From NCBI GenBank assembly GCA_905181765.1, contig CAJIYW010000004.1, forward strand, positions 124,001 through 188,000: DNA of 64,000 nt. The letters run 5' to 3'. The DNA comes from Flavobacteriales bacterium UBA6772. Lineage in GTDB: Bacteria > Bacteroidota > Bacteroidia > Flavobacteriales > Flavobacteriaceae. Of this stretch, positions 26,022 through 34,988 are shown one piece after another (the stretch's first letter is position 1; each line of letters starts with the position of its first letter). The position numbers were made by a program, and so were the translations under genes. A model generated the notes under the pieces. It saw only the letters and a program-made list of their open reading frames with translations. It was not told where the DNA came from and made no database searches.

Positions 26022-27550
26022 CTACCCTATAATCATTCCTGCAATTGTTGCAGACATTAAAGAAGCAATTGTACCACCAATTAAGGCTTTCATTCCAAAT
26101 TCTGATAATGTTTTACGTTGTCCTGGCGCTAAAGAACCAATACCACCAATTTGAATTCCTATAGACGCAAAATTCGCAAAACCACACAACATATAGGTTG
26201 CCATAATAATTGACTTGTTATACGTTAAATGCGTTGCACTTGCCACATTTTTTAATTCTGCCAATTGTATATATCCCACAAATTCACTTGCAGCTAATTT
26301 AATACCCAATAATTGTCCCATTAGAGTCATATCTACTGTTGGAACACCAATTAACCACATTAATGGTGCAAAAGCATACCCTAAAATAAATTCTATAGAA
26401 AGTTTATCATAAGCAGTATTTTCGCTGCAATTAAATCATTTAAAGAAGTAATATTACCTATTAAATCTAAACCACCATTTAACATTGCTATAACTGCCAC
26501 AAAAACCAATAACATAGCTCCTACATTTACAGCTAAACGCAAACCCTCTGTAGTACCGTTTGCAATAGCATCTAGAATATTAGAACCTATTTTCTCTTGA
26601 GAAACTGTAACATCTGTATTTACTTCTTCCGTTTGTGGATATAAGATTTTTGAAACTACAATGGCACCCGGAGCTGCCATCACAGAAGCAGCTAACAAAT
26701 GTTTTGCAAAAACTAATTCCAACTCTTTATCTCCACCACCTAAAAACCCTATATAAGCAGCTAGAACAGCACCTGCAACAGTAGCCATTCCACCAATCAT
26801 AACCAAGAGCATTTCAGACTTATTCATCTTCTCTAAATATGCTTTAATTAACAAGGGTGCCTCAGTCTGTCCTAAGAAAATATTTCCTGCAACAGACAAA
26901 CTTTCCATACCAGAAATACCTAAAAACTTAGACAAACCAATTGCTAGCATTTTAACCATCCATTGAATAATACCTAAATAAAATAAGAGCGATGTTAATG
27001 CTGAAAAGAAAATAATTGTTGGAAGTACTTGAAAAGCAAAAATATATCCAAAAGAATCCATGTCTGAAATTAAACCTGCAAACAAAAAGGAACTACCCGC
27101 TTTGGTATATTCTAAAATTTCAATAAAAAGTTTTCCTACTAATTCAAATGCTTTTTGAATAAACGATACTTTTAAAACTCCTATTGCAATAACTAGCTGA
27201 AGCGATAAACCAATGGCTACTCTTTTCCAACTAATTGCTTTTCTGTTAGCACTAAATAAAAAGGCAATAAGTATTAAAGAAAACATTCCTAAAACACCTC
27301 TCCAAAGGCTTGTAAAAGTAAAACTTCCACTTGCAATGATTGTATCTTCTTTTAATTTTTTTTTAGATATATCTTCTTCGTACCCTACTGCTTTAATATC
27401 TGTTGTTGATGAAATTATTTTGGCATCTTGTTTAGGTGAAAAAGAAATTCCTGCTTCTATAGCAGTATTTTCTTTAGATTCTTGCACTATATCTTGTCCT
27501 AAAAATGAAAATGAAACAAAACAAAAAGCAATTAAAAATAAATTTTTCAT
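26022..27550 (-). CDS. concentrative nucleoside transporter (CNT/NupC family), frame interrupted
   Basis: About 509 aa when joined. The start chosen is MKNLFLIAFCFVSFSFLG at 27550, a signal-like first segment; 12 more codons upstream are unlikely. After a periplasmic stretch of about 60 residues, the CNT core has GLSLQLVIAIGVLKVSF, SALTSLLFYLGIIQWMVK, GQTEAPLLIKAYLEKMNKSEM and SVMAAPGAIVVSKIL. The frame breaks at AAAA (26419-26422); adding one A restores NTAYDKLSIEFILGYAFAPL and runs into the second ORF through ATYMLCGFANFASIGIQIGG. Both halves are intact. Role: ion-coupled nucleoside uptake. It lies 13 nt after the DUF151 gene, so the two are co-transcribed. Confidence 0.88.
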
Positions 27551-27563
27551 GTATAAGTTAATT

Positions 27564-28178
27564 TTAAGATTTTTTACTGATTTCATCTCTAATCTTTGCC
27601 GCTAATTCATAATTTTCATCAGCAATTGCTTTATCTAGCTGATCATTTAATTCAGAAACGGATAACTTTGACCCTAAAGATGTGGCATCAACTTCCAATA
27701 GGTCTTCTCCTTCTGAAGAAATTTCTTCTGTTTCAGAAAGATCATTCAACCCTAATTCATCTTCTATTTTCAAAAACACACCCGCCTTATCTAAAATATT
27801 TTCATAGGTAAAAATTGGAGCTTGAAAACGAACTGCAATTGCAATTGCATCTGAAGTTCTAGCGTCTATAACTTCTTCTACCCCATCTTTTTGACAAATT
27901 AGACTAGAAAAGAAAACACCATCTATTAATTTATGAATAATAACTTCTTTAATTTCTATAGAGAAACGATCTGAAAAAGTCTTAAACAAATCATGCGTTA
28001 AAGGTCTTGGTGGTCTAATTTCTTTTTCTAAAGCGATGGCTATAGATTGTGCTTCAAAAGCACCAATAATAATTGGCAAAGTTCTACTTCCTTCCATTTC
28101 ACTTAACACGAGCGCGTATGCACCAGTTTGTGTCTGACTGTATGAAATTCCTTTTATAGTTAGTTTTATTAAACCCAT
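27564..28178 (-). CDS. bifunctional nuclease family protein (DUF151) with C-terminal UVR motif
   Basis: 204 aa. The DUF151/BFN domain spans about 1-135: YALVLSEMEGSRTLPIIIGAFEAQSIAIALE, then RPLTHDLFKTF, then VIDARTSDAIAIAVRFQAPIFT. After an acidic linker a UvrB/UvrC-type helical hairpin follows (SVSELNDQLDKAIADENYELAAKIRDEISKK, about 170-203). Some DUF151 proteins show combined DNase/RNase activity; the UVR motif usually mediates protein-protein contact. There is no signal peptide. It is first in an operon with the nucleoside transporter, hinting at nucleic-acid or nucleotide salvage (inference). Confidence 0.9.
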   Translation of the reverse strand: MGLIKLTIKGISYSQTQTGAYALVLSEMEGSRTLPIIIGAFEAQSIAIALEKEIRPPRPLTHDLFKTFSDRFSIEIKEVIIHKLIDGVFFSSLICQKDGVEEVIDARTSDAIAIAVRFQAPIFTYENILDKAGVFLKIEDELGLNDLSETEEISSEGEDLLEVDATSLGSKLSVSELNDQLDKAIADENYELAAKIRDEISKKS

Positions 28179-28373
28179 ATATCTTTCTGCATAAAAAAAA
28201 CAGCTAATTAAACAAGTATTTGTGGCTACTTTTAAGCTGACAATTTACTAAAAATTATATGGCAAAAAGAGATATTCTTTCTTGAATTTGTTTTTTTTTA
28301 AGAAGAAAAGTCTCTTTGAACCGTAAAGCGATTGTTTGCGCTCTTTTGTTTTAATTAAAAAATGAAATAAATT

Positions 28374-28410
28374 AAAAACCTATCAAAATATAAAATTTTG
28401 ATAGGTTTTT
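28374..28410. terminator. bidirectional intrinsic terminator downstream of etfA
   Basis: Hairpin AACCTATCAAAAT / ATTTTGATAGGTT with an AT loop, A-rich on one side and T-rich on the other, about 50 nt past the etfA stop. The rest of the 28179-28457 gap shows no coding or RNA feature that I can recognise. Confidence 0.75.
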
Positions 28411-28457
28411 AAAATTTTTACTAGTTGAACTCGAGCAGTAACGCTCCGAAAAAACTA

Positions 28458-29414
28458 TTAAGCTGCTTTAAAAGCTTTTAATTTTTCTATTAATTTAGGA
28501 ATTACGTCAAAAGCATCACCCACAACACCATAATCTGCAGCTTTAAAAAACGGCGCTTCTGGATCTGTATTTATAACAACTTTTACTTTGGATGCGTTAA
28601 TTCCTGCCAAATGTTGAATGGCACCCGAGATACCAATTGCAATATATAAATTAGAAGCTACTGGTTTACCTGTTTGTCCAACATGCTCTCCATGAGGCCT
28701 CCATCCTAAATCTGAAACAGGTTTAGAACATGCAGTTGCAGCACCTAAAACAGCTGCTAATTCCTCTATCATTCCCCAGTTTTCTGGCCCTTTTAAACCT
28801 CTACCTGCAGAAACTACAGTATCTGCATCTGCAATAGTAACTTTACCTGTAACTCTTTCTACACTCTCTGATTTCACTCCAGAAACTGCAACTGTTGGAT
28901 CAAAACTTTCTAGAGCTCCAGAAACCATATTTTCATGTATTCCAAAAGAGTTTTTAGCCAAACCAATTACTTTTTTCTCTGCAGATATAACTGTATTTGA
29001 AAATGCTTTATTAGAAAACGCTTTTCTTTTTACTGTAAAAGGACTTATACTAGAAGGTGCTGAAACTGTGTTCGAGGCATAATCAGCTTCTAAAGCCACA
29101 GCTACTAATGGTGATAAATACAAACCATTAATACTAGAGTCTACTACTACAATAGTTGCATTTTCTTTCATTGCAGCTTGTTCTATAACAGATGCATATT
29201 CTTTTGCATTAAAAGTTGATAAACTATCGTTAGATACCGTTAATACTTTTTCTGCACCGTATGTATATAATGCTGTTGCATCTCCTGCGTTAATAGTAAC
29301 AACCACTAAATTACTAGATAATTGTTCTGCAACTTTCTTTCCGTAAGAAACTACTTCAAAAGCAGTTTTCTTAAATTTTCCGTCTGTTGAATCGGCAAAA
29401 ACTAAAACTGACAT
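28458..29414 (-). CDS. etfA: electron transfer flavoprotein subunit alpha
   Basis: 318 aa. The N-terminal Rossmann-like domain (MSVLVFADSTDGKFKKTAFEV) is followed by the C-terminal FAD-binding domain, where AGRGLKGPENWGMIEELAAVLGA, CSKPVSDLGW, EHVGQTGKPVASNLYIAIGISGAIQHLAG and VINTDPEAPFFKAADYGVVGD are the standard ETF-alpha flavin contacts. ETF accepts electrons from acyl-CoA and other flavoprotein dehydrogenases and hands them to ETF-ubiquinone oxidoreductase or quinone. It follows etfB by 103 nt, probably one transcript from the etfB promoter. Confidence 0.95.
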   Translation of the reverse strand: MSVLVFADSTDGKFKKTAFEVVSYGKKVAEQLSSNLVVVTINAGDATALYTYGAEKVLTVSNDSLSTFNAKEYASVIEQAAMKENATIVVVDSSINGLYLSPLVAVALEADYASNTVSAPSSISPFTVKRKAFSNKAFSNTVISAEKKVIGLAKNSFGIHENMVSGALESFDPTVAVSGVKSESVERVTGKVTIADADTVVSAGRGLKGPENWGMIEELAAVLGAATACSKPVSDLGWRPHGEHVGQTGKPVASNLYIAIGISGAIQHLAGINASKVKVVINTDPEAPFFKAADYGVVGDAFDVIPKLIEKLKAFKAA

Positions 29415-29517
29415 ATTTTTTGTTTTTTTTATTTAATCGTTTGTTTGTATTCTTCTGTAATTGCTTCGAGTAACGATTAATAATTACACGTTTTAAAAAT
29501 GCAGCAACCACTACTTA

Positions 29518-30264
29518 CTATATTACTTTAGCCTCATTATGCAATAAGCTAATTAACTCATCTAAATTGTCTGCATCCACAAGCTTTACAGCCCCCTTTG
29601 GTGCTGGTTTCTCGAAAGACTCTATAGATGTTGATGCCTCAGAACCCGTTGCATCTAATACTTGTAAGGGTTTTTTACGCGCCATCATAATTCCTCTCAT
29701 ATTTGGTATGCGCAAATCTTTTTCTTCTACAATACCTTTTTGACCACCAATTACTAAAGGTAAAGATGTAGATAATGTTTCAGTACCTCCATCAATTTCT
29801 CTTTTAGCAGTTACATTTGTACCTTCTACCTCTATTTGTACACAACCGTTTACAAAATTGAAATCTACTAAGGAAGCCAGCATTCCCGGAACCATTTGTC
29901 CATTATAATCTGCAGATTCTTTACCCGCTAAAACTAAATCATAACCTCCGTCTTTTACTACTGCAGCTAATTCTTTTGCCACTAAAAGACCATCTGTTGG
30001 ATTTATATTTATTCTAATGGCATCGTCTGCACCAATAGCCAATACTTTTCTAAGTGTTGACTCTGTTTCCACACCACCCACATTTACTGCAGTTACCTTA
30101 GCTCCTTGTTTTTCTTTAAACCACATGGCTCTTGTCAAACAAAACTCATCATAAGGATTAATTACAAACTGTACTCCGTTTTTATCAAACTCGGTATCAT
30201 TATTTGTGAAATTAATTTTCGAAGTTGTGTCAGGCACATGACTTATACAAACTAATATTTTCAT
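29518..30264 (-). CDS. etfB: electron transfer flavoprotein subunit beta
   Basis: 248 aa, full length. MKILVCISHVPDTTSKINF start, FVINPYDEFCLTRAMWFKE, AVNVGGVETESTLRKVLAIGADDAIRI (nucleotide-binding region), DLVLAGKESADYNGQMVPGMLASLVDF and KREIDGGTETLSTSLPLVIGGQKGI are all typical of ETF-beta, including the ETF signature and recognition-loop region that docks partner dehydrogenases. It is the first gene of etfBA. A perfect palindrome lies over its promoter. Confidence 0.95.
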   Translation of the reverse strand: MKILVCISHVPDTTSKINFTNNDTEFDKNGVQFVINPYDEFCLTRAMWFKEKQGAKVTAVNVGGVETESTLRKVLAIGADDAIRININPTDGLLVAKELAAVVKDGGYDLVLAGKESADYNGQMVPGMLASLVDFNFVNGCVQIEVEGTNVTAKREIDGGTETLSTSLPLVIGGQKGIVEEKDLRIPNMRGIMMARKKPLQVLDATGSEASTSIESFEKPAPKGAVKLVDADNLDELISLLHNEAKVI

Positions 30265-30290
30265 GACTTATAATTTTTTTTTCATATGGT

Positions 30291-30298
30291 CAAAGCTA
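30291..30298 (-). promoter_or_regulatory. -7 promoter element for etfBA
   Basis: Minus-strand TAGCTTTG, a perfect TAnnTTTG match, 26 nt before the etfB ATG. Confidence 0.55.
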
Positions 30299-30312
30299 CA
30301 CCTTTTTTTTAA

Positions 30313-30336
30313 ATTTACTATGCATGCATAGTAAAT
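30313..30336. promoter_or_regulatory. perfect 24-bp palindrome, probable operator of etfBA
   Basis: The half site ATTTACTATGCA is followed directly by its exact reverse complement. It sits 14 nt upstream of the etfB -7 box, covering the place where a -33 element would lie. That position and symmetry suit a homodimeric repressor such as a TetR- or MarR-type regulator. The regulator is not in this window. The remainder of the 447-nt gap (about 30337-30660) contains no gene or RNA that I can recognise. Confidence 0.65.
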
Positions 30337-30671
30337 ATTTTAATTATTTAACATATAAAATAAAAATTTATCTACCTAATTCCTAACCATTTCCGAACTC
30401 TTAATTAAATGGCGCAAGTATTCTATCGAATTTATTTGTTTTTGTTATACCCGCTTTCTAATAATGAGTTCATTCCTTCTGTTATTGGAAGATTTTTCCT
30501 AGATTGTATTTATATAAAATATTTATTTTTCTAACAAACATAAAAATAGTTTTTTTATTTTATATAACACTGAAGCCATACCAATCTTCAGTTTTGTAAG
30601 CAGAATTATATCAAAAATTGAAAAAAATTATTTTATGAAAAATAGATAGTAAAAAACTTCTGCTAATTCCT

Positions 30672-30679
30672 TACTTTTG
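30672..30679 (+). promoter_or_regulatory. -7 promoter element for pdhB
   Basis: TACTTTTG, a perfect TAnnTTTG match, 32 nt before the ATG at 30712. No clear -33 TTG. Confidence 0.5.
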
Positions 30680-30711
30680 CGAAAGAAAAAATAAACTATA
30701 ATTTAGATTCA

Positions 30712-31689
30712 ATGAAAACAGTTCAATTTAGACAGGCAATTTGTGAGGCCATGAGTGAAGAAATGCGCAGAGATGAAAGCATTTATTTAATGGGTGAAGA
30801 AGTTGCAGAATATAATGGAGCTTATAAAGCTAGTAAAGGAATGTTAGATGAGTTTGGTGCAAAAAGAGTTATAGATACTCCTATTGCCGAACTTGGGTTT
30901 GCTGGTATTGCAATCGGTTCTGCTATGAATGGTAATAGACCTATTGTAGAATATATGACGTTTAATTTCTCTTTGGTTGGAATTGATCAAATTATTAACA
31001 ATGCAGCAAAAATCAGACAGATGTCAGGTGGTCAGTTTAACTGTCCTATTGTTTTTAGAGGCCCAACAGCTTCTGCAGGACAATTAGGTGCTACACACTC
31101 TCAAGCATTTGAAAACTGGTTTGCAAACACACCAGGTTTAAAGGTTATTGTTCCTTCTAACCCATATGACGCTAAAGGGTTATTAAAAGCAGCTATTAGA
31201 GATGATGATCCGGTAATTTTTATGGAATCTGAACAAATGTATGGTGATAAAATGGAGATTCCTGAAGGGGAGTATATCATTCCTATTGGAGTTGCAGATA
31301 TTAAAAGAGAAGGTACAGATGTAACCGTTGTTTCTTTTGGGAAAATAATAAAAGAAGCTTACAAAGCGGCAGATGAATTGGCTAAAGAAAACATCTCTAT
31401 TGAAATTATAGATTTAAGAACAGTGCGTCCTATGGATCATGCTGCTATTTTGACATCAGTTAAAAAAACAAATAGATTGGTAGTTTTAGAAGAAGCTTGG
31501 CCTTTTGCAAGTGTTGCCTCTGAAATTACATATAGAATTCAGGAAGAAGCATTTGACTTCTTAGACGCACCAATTAAAAGAATTACAACAGCAGACACGC
31601 CTGCTCCATATTCTCCAGTTTTATTTGAAAAATGGATTCCGAATGCAAACGATGTTATAAAAGCTGTTAAAGAAGTATTATACCTGTAA
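30712..31689 (+). CDS. pdhB: pyruvate dehydrogenase E1 component, beta subunit
   Basis: 325 aa, standard length. It is the beta half of the thiamine-diphosphate E1 enzyme (alpha2beta2): FRQAICEAMSEEMRRDESIYLMGEEVAEYNGAYKASKG with the cofactor-activating glutamate region, IDTPIAELGFAGIAIGSAMNGNRPIVEYMTFNF, VFRGPTASAGQLGATHSQAFENWFA, and the transketolase C-domain IIDLRTVRPMD and LEEAWPFASVASEI. The YNGAYKASKG segment fits PdhB better than branched-chain E1 beta. pdhA and the E2 gene are not adjacent here. It has its own promoter and a strong terminator. Confidence 0.92.
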   Translation: MKTVQFRQAICEAMSEEMRRDESIYLMGEEVAEYNGAYKASKGMLDEFGAKRVIDTPIAELGFAGIAIGSAMNGNRPIVEYMTFNFSLVGIDQIINNAAKIRQMSGGQFNCPIVFRGPTASAGQLGATHSQAFENWFANTPGLKVIVPSNPYDAKGLLKAAIRDDDPVIFMESEQMYGDKMEIPEGEYIIPIGVADIKREGTDVTVVSFGKIIKEAYKAADELAKENISIEIIDLRTVRPMDHAAILTSVKKTNRLVVLEEAWPFASVASEITYRIQEEAFDFLDAPIKRITTADTPAPYSPVLFEKWIPNANDVIKAVKEVLYL

Positions 31690-31703
31690 GAAGATTTTAA
31701 ACT

Positions 31704-31750
31704 AATTAAAAAATCCTTTTTTCTCTTTTGAAAAAAGGATTTTTTAATTG
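31704..31750 (+). terminator. intrinsic terminator of pdhB
   Basis: Long hairpin, AATTAAAAAATCCTTTTTTC and its exact complement with a 7-nt loop, ending in a T run. Confidence 0.85.
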
Positions 31751-31805
31751 ATATATACTTTATATTTCATGCGAAAAGCATTGCGTAAATTCGCAGTCAA
31801 TTGTA

Positions 31806-31835
31806 TTGAAAAACTTAATGAATTCACTATTTTTG
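31806..31835 (+). promoter_or_regulatory. promoter of ppa
   Basis: -33 TTG at 31806-31808, a 19-nt spacer and -7 TATTTTTG at 31828-31835: the full Bacteroidota consensus, 27 nt upstream of the ATG at 31863. It lies inside the ORF-track extension, which argues for the downstream start. Confidence 0.65.
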
Positions 31836-31862
31836 CACCACGCTAAAAAAAATTACAAATTT

Positions 31863-32390
31863 ATGAATCCAAAAGAAAATACAACTTTCGATGTTTTAAT
31901 TGAAATACCTAAAGGAAGTAGAAATAAATATGAATATGACTTTGATTTGAATAAAATTCGTTTCGACAGAATGTTGTTCTCTTCAATGATGTATCCTGCA
32001 GATTATGGTTTTGTGCCAGAAACTTTAGCGTTAGATGATGACCCTTTAGATGTTTTAGTTTTAGGACATGAACCAACTTTCCCTATGTGTGTAATTGAAG
32101 TAAAACCAATTGGAGTTTTTCACATGACAGATGAAAAAGGACCGGATGAAAAAATTATTTGTGTGCCTATTTCAGATCCAATTTGGAATGATAAAAGTGA
32201 TATCTCAGATTTAAACCCACATAGATTAAAAGAAATAGAACATTTTTTTAAAGTATATAAAGATTTAGAAAAGAAAAAAGTAGATGTTGGTGGTTGGGGA
32301 GATGCTAAAGAAGCTACTGAAATTTTTCATGCATGTGTTGAGAGATACAAACAAAGCGACTACAAGAAGACTGATAAATTTAAGATTTAA
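31863..32390 (+). CDS. ppa: soluble inorganic pyrophosphatase (family I)
   Basis: 175 aa from MNPKENTTFDVLIEIPKGSRNKYEYD; 19 codons upstream in the ORF cover the promoter. It hydrolyses PPi to two Pi with Mg2+. The metal and substrate residues are in EIPKGSRNKYEYD, SMMYPADYGFVPET, DDDPLDVLVLGHEP, GPDEKIICVP and KDLEKKKVDVGGWG. It is followed immediately by the membrane pyrophosphatase gene, so soluble and energy-conserving PPi disposal are encoded side by side. A terminator between them makes the two separately controlled. Confidence 0.96.
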   Translation: MNPKENTTFDVLIEIPKGSRNKYEYDFDLNKIRFDRMLFSSMMYPADYGFVPETLALDDDPLDVLVLGHEPTFPMCVIEVKPIGVFHMTDEKGPDEKIICVPISDPIWNDKSDISDLNPHRLKEIEHFFKVYKDLEKKKVDVGGWGDAKEATEIFHACVERYKQSDYKKTDKFKI

Positions 32391-32413
32391 CAAAAAAATA
32401 CCCATATTTTATT

Positions 32414-32448
32414 AACCTCTTAAAATTAACTTTTTAAGAGGTTTTTTA
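32414..32448 (+). terminator. intrinsic terminator of ppa
   Basis: Arms AACCTCTTAAAA and TTTTTAAGAGGTT followed by a T run, about 24 nt past the ppa stop. Confidence 0.82.
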
Positions 32449-32507
32449 TTTCTATTTGATTTTATTACATTTACGACCGTTTTAAACTAATAAAAATAAA
32501 ATAATAT

Positions 32508-34935
32508 ATGGAATCAATGATGATTTGGATGCCAATTGCAATGGCTGTTTTAGGATTAGTATACATGCTAGTTAAAAAATCTTGGGTAATGAAACAAGAT
32601 GCAGGTGATGGAAAAATGAAAGAAATTTCTGACCACATCTATGAAGGAGCACTTGCTTTTTTAAATGCAGAATATCGACTTTTAGCAATTTTTGTAGTTG
32701 GAGCAAGTATTGTTTTAGCTGGAATTGCTTTTTATATGAATAGTAGTTATTTAATTGTAGTTGCCTTTATTATTGGTGCTATATTTTCTGCATTTGCAGG
32801 AAACATGGGAATGAAAATTGCAACCAAAACAAACGTTAGAACTACACAAGCTGCAAAAACGAGCTTGCCAAATGCATTAAAAGTTTCTTTTGGTGGTGGT
32901 ACCGTAATGGGTCTTGGTGTTGCTGGTTTGGCTGTTTTAGGTTTAACCATGTTCTTTATATTTTTCTTTCATTACTTTATGGATGGAGTATGGACTTCAA
33001 CATCAGATATGACTGTTGTTCTAGAAGCATTGGCTGGTTTCTCTTTAGGAGCTGAATCTATTGCTCTATTTGCAAGAGTTGGTGGTGGTATATATACCAA
33101 AGCTGCAGATGTTGGAGCTGATTTAGCGGGAAAAGTACAAGCAGATATTCCAGAAGATGACCCAAGAAATCCAGCAACTATTGCTGATAATGTGGGAGAT
33201 AATGTGGGAGATGTTGCAGGTATGGGGGCAGATTTATTTGGTTCTTATGTAGCAACTGTATTAGCTGCAATGGTTTTAGGAAATTATGTAATTAAAGATA
33301 TGGGAGGAGCAATTCAAGATGCTTTTGGCGGAATTGGACCAATCTTACTGCCAATGTCTATTGCTGGTGTAGGTATTATTATTTCTCTTATCGGAACACT
33401 TCTTAGTTAAAATCTCATCGAATGATGCAAAAGAAGCAGATGTTCAAAAAGCATTAAATATCGGAAACTGGGCATCTATCGCAATGGTTGCTGCAGCATG
33501 TTACGGTTTAGTAACTTGGATGTTACCAGAAACAATGCAAATGGATTTCTTTGGTGAAGGTCTTCAAGATATTTCATCAATGAGAGTATTTTATGCATGT
33601 TTGGTTGGTTTAGTTGTGGGCGCAGGAATCTCTGCATTTACAGAATACTATACAGGTTTAGGTTCTAAACCAATTTTAAAAATAGTACAACAGTCTTCTA
33701 CAGGAGCAGGAACAAATATTATTGCTGGTTTAGCTACTGGTATGATTTCTACATTTTCTTCTGTATTATTATTTGCCGCTGCAATATGGTCTTCATATGC
33801 TTTAGCAGGCTTTTACGGAGTTGCTTTGGCTGCCTCTGCAATGATGGCAACTACAGCAATGCAATTAGCTATTGATGCTTTTGGACCAATTGCCGATAAT
33901 GCAGGTGGTATTGCAGAAATGAGTGAGCAAGACCCAATTGTTAGAGAACGTACAGATATTTTAGATGCTGTTGGTAACACAACTGCTGCAACAGGTAAAG
34001 GTTTTGCCATTGCTTCTGCTGCACTAACTTCTTTGGCTTTATTTGCTGCATATGTAACATTTACTGGAATAGATGGTATTAATATATTTAAAGCACCTGT
34101 ATTAGCAATGCTATTTGTTGGTGGTATGGTGCCTGTAGTATTCTCTGCATTAGCAATGAATGCTGTTGGTAAAGCTGCTATGGAGATGGTAAATGAAGTA
34201 GTAAGACAGTTTAAAGAAATTCCAGGAATTATGGAAGGAACTGGGAAACCAGAATACGATAAATGTGTCGCTATTTCTACCAAAGCATCTTTAAAAGAAA
34301 TGATGTTACCAGGTCTTTTAACAATCGGTTTTCCAATACTTGTTGTTTTGGTAGGTAAATTAGCATATCAAGAAAACAACATGTTGGTAGCTGAAATGTT
34401 AGGTGGATATATGGCTGGTGTTACTGTTTCTGGTGTACTTTGGGCAATCTTCCAAAACAATGCTGGAGGTGCATGGGACAATGCTAAAAAATCTTTTGAA
34501 GCTGGTGTAGAAATTAATGGAGTTATGACATATAAAGGTTCTGAAGCGCATAAAGCGGCAGTAACTGGAGATACAGTTGGTGATCCTTTTAAAGATACTT
34601 CTGGCCCATCTATGAATATCTTAATTAAACTTACTTGTTTAATCGGTTTGGTAATTGCTCCTATTTTAGGGGGACATTCAAATGCCAATTCACATAGTGA
34701 AGAGATTAGAAAAGAAGTACGTGTAGAAATTAAAGGAGATACTTCTGAAATGGCTGCAGCAACAATTACTACGAATGAAACTATAGACGGAAAAACAGTT
34801 ACTGAAAAAGTAGTTATTTCTGGTACTTTAGAAGAAGTTAAGACGGCTATGAAAGAATTAGAGGGATATACTGGAGATATTCAAGTACAATTGAATAATG
34901 GAAAACCAGCACCTCCAGCGAAGGAAAATAAATAA
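32508..34935 (+). CDS. hppA: membrane-bound ion-translocating pyrophosphatase, frame interrupted
   Basis: About 808 aa when joined. It is a multi-pass (family-typical 16 TM) pump coupling PPi hydrolysis to H+ and/or Na+ export. The catalytic loop [28 protein letters not shown] lies in the first [31 protein letters not shown] and [21 protein letters not shown] lie in the second. Ala in GNTTAA, where K+-independent pumps carry Lys, points to the K+-dependent class. ORF 1 ends at IGTLLS*; deleting the A at 33405 gives [17 protein letters not shown] and joins the halves. A soluble charged tail of about 85 residues follows the last TM segment, which is unusual. Confidence 0.92.
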
Positions 34936-34952
34936 TTTTTTATCTTTATATA

Positions 34953-34988
34953 AATAAAAAAGCACCTCAATTGAGGTGCTTTTTTATT
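34953..34988. terminator. bidirectional intrinsic terminator between hppA and pxpC
   Basis: A perfect 36-bp palindrome: AATAAAAAAGCACCTCAA followed by its exact complement. The A/T runs on both sides make it work in both directions. The pxpC stop codon lies inside it. Confidence 0.9.

Noticed and set aside
30337-30660. Small RNA or riboswitch in the etfB-pdhB gap
   Set aside because: AT-rich sequence without a convincing stem structure or known riboswitch core; only promoter elements can be supported.
33813-34688. Long minus-strand ORFs opposite hppA (156 and 106 aa)
   Set aside because: Antisense of a GC-richer membrane gene; proline/serine/isoleucine-rich shadow translations without family resemblance.
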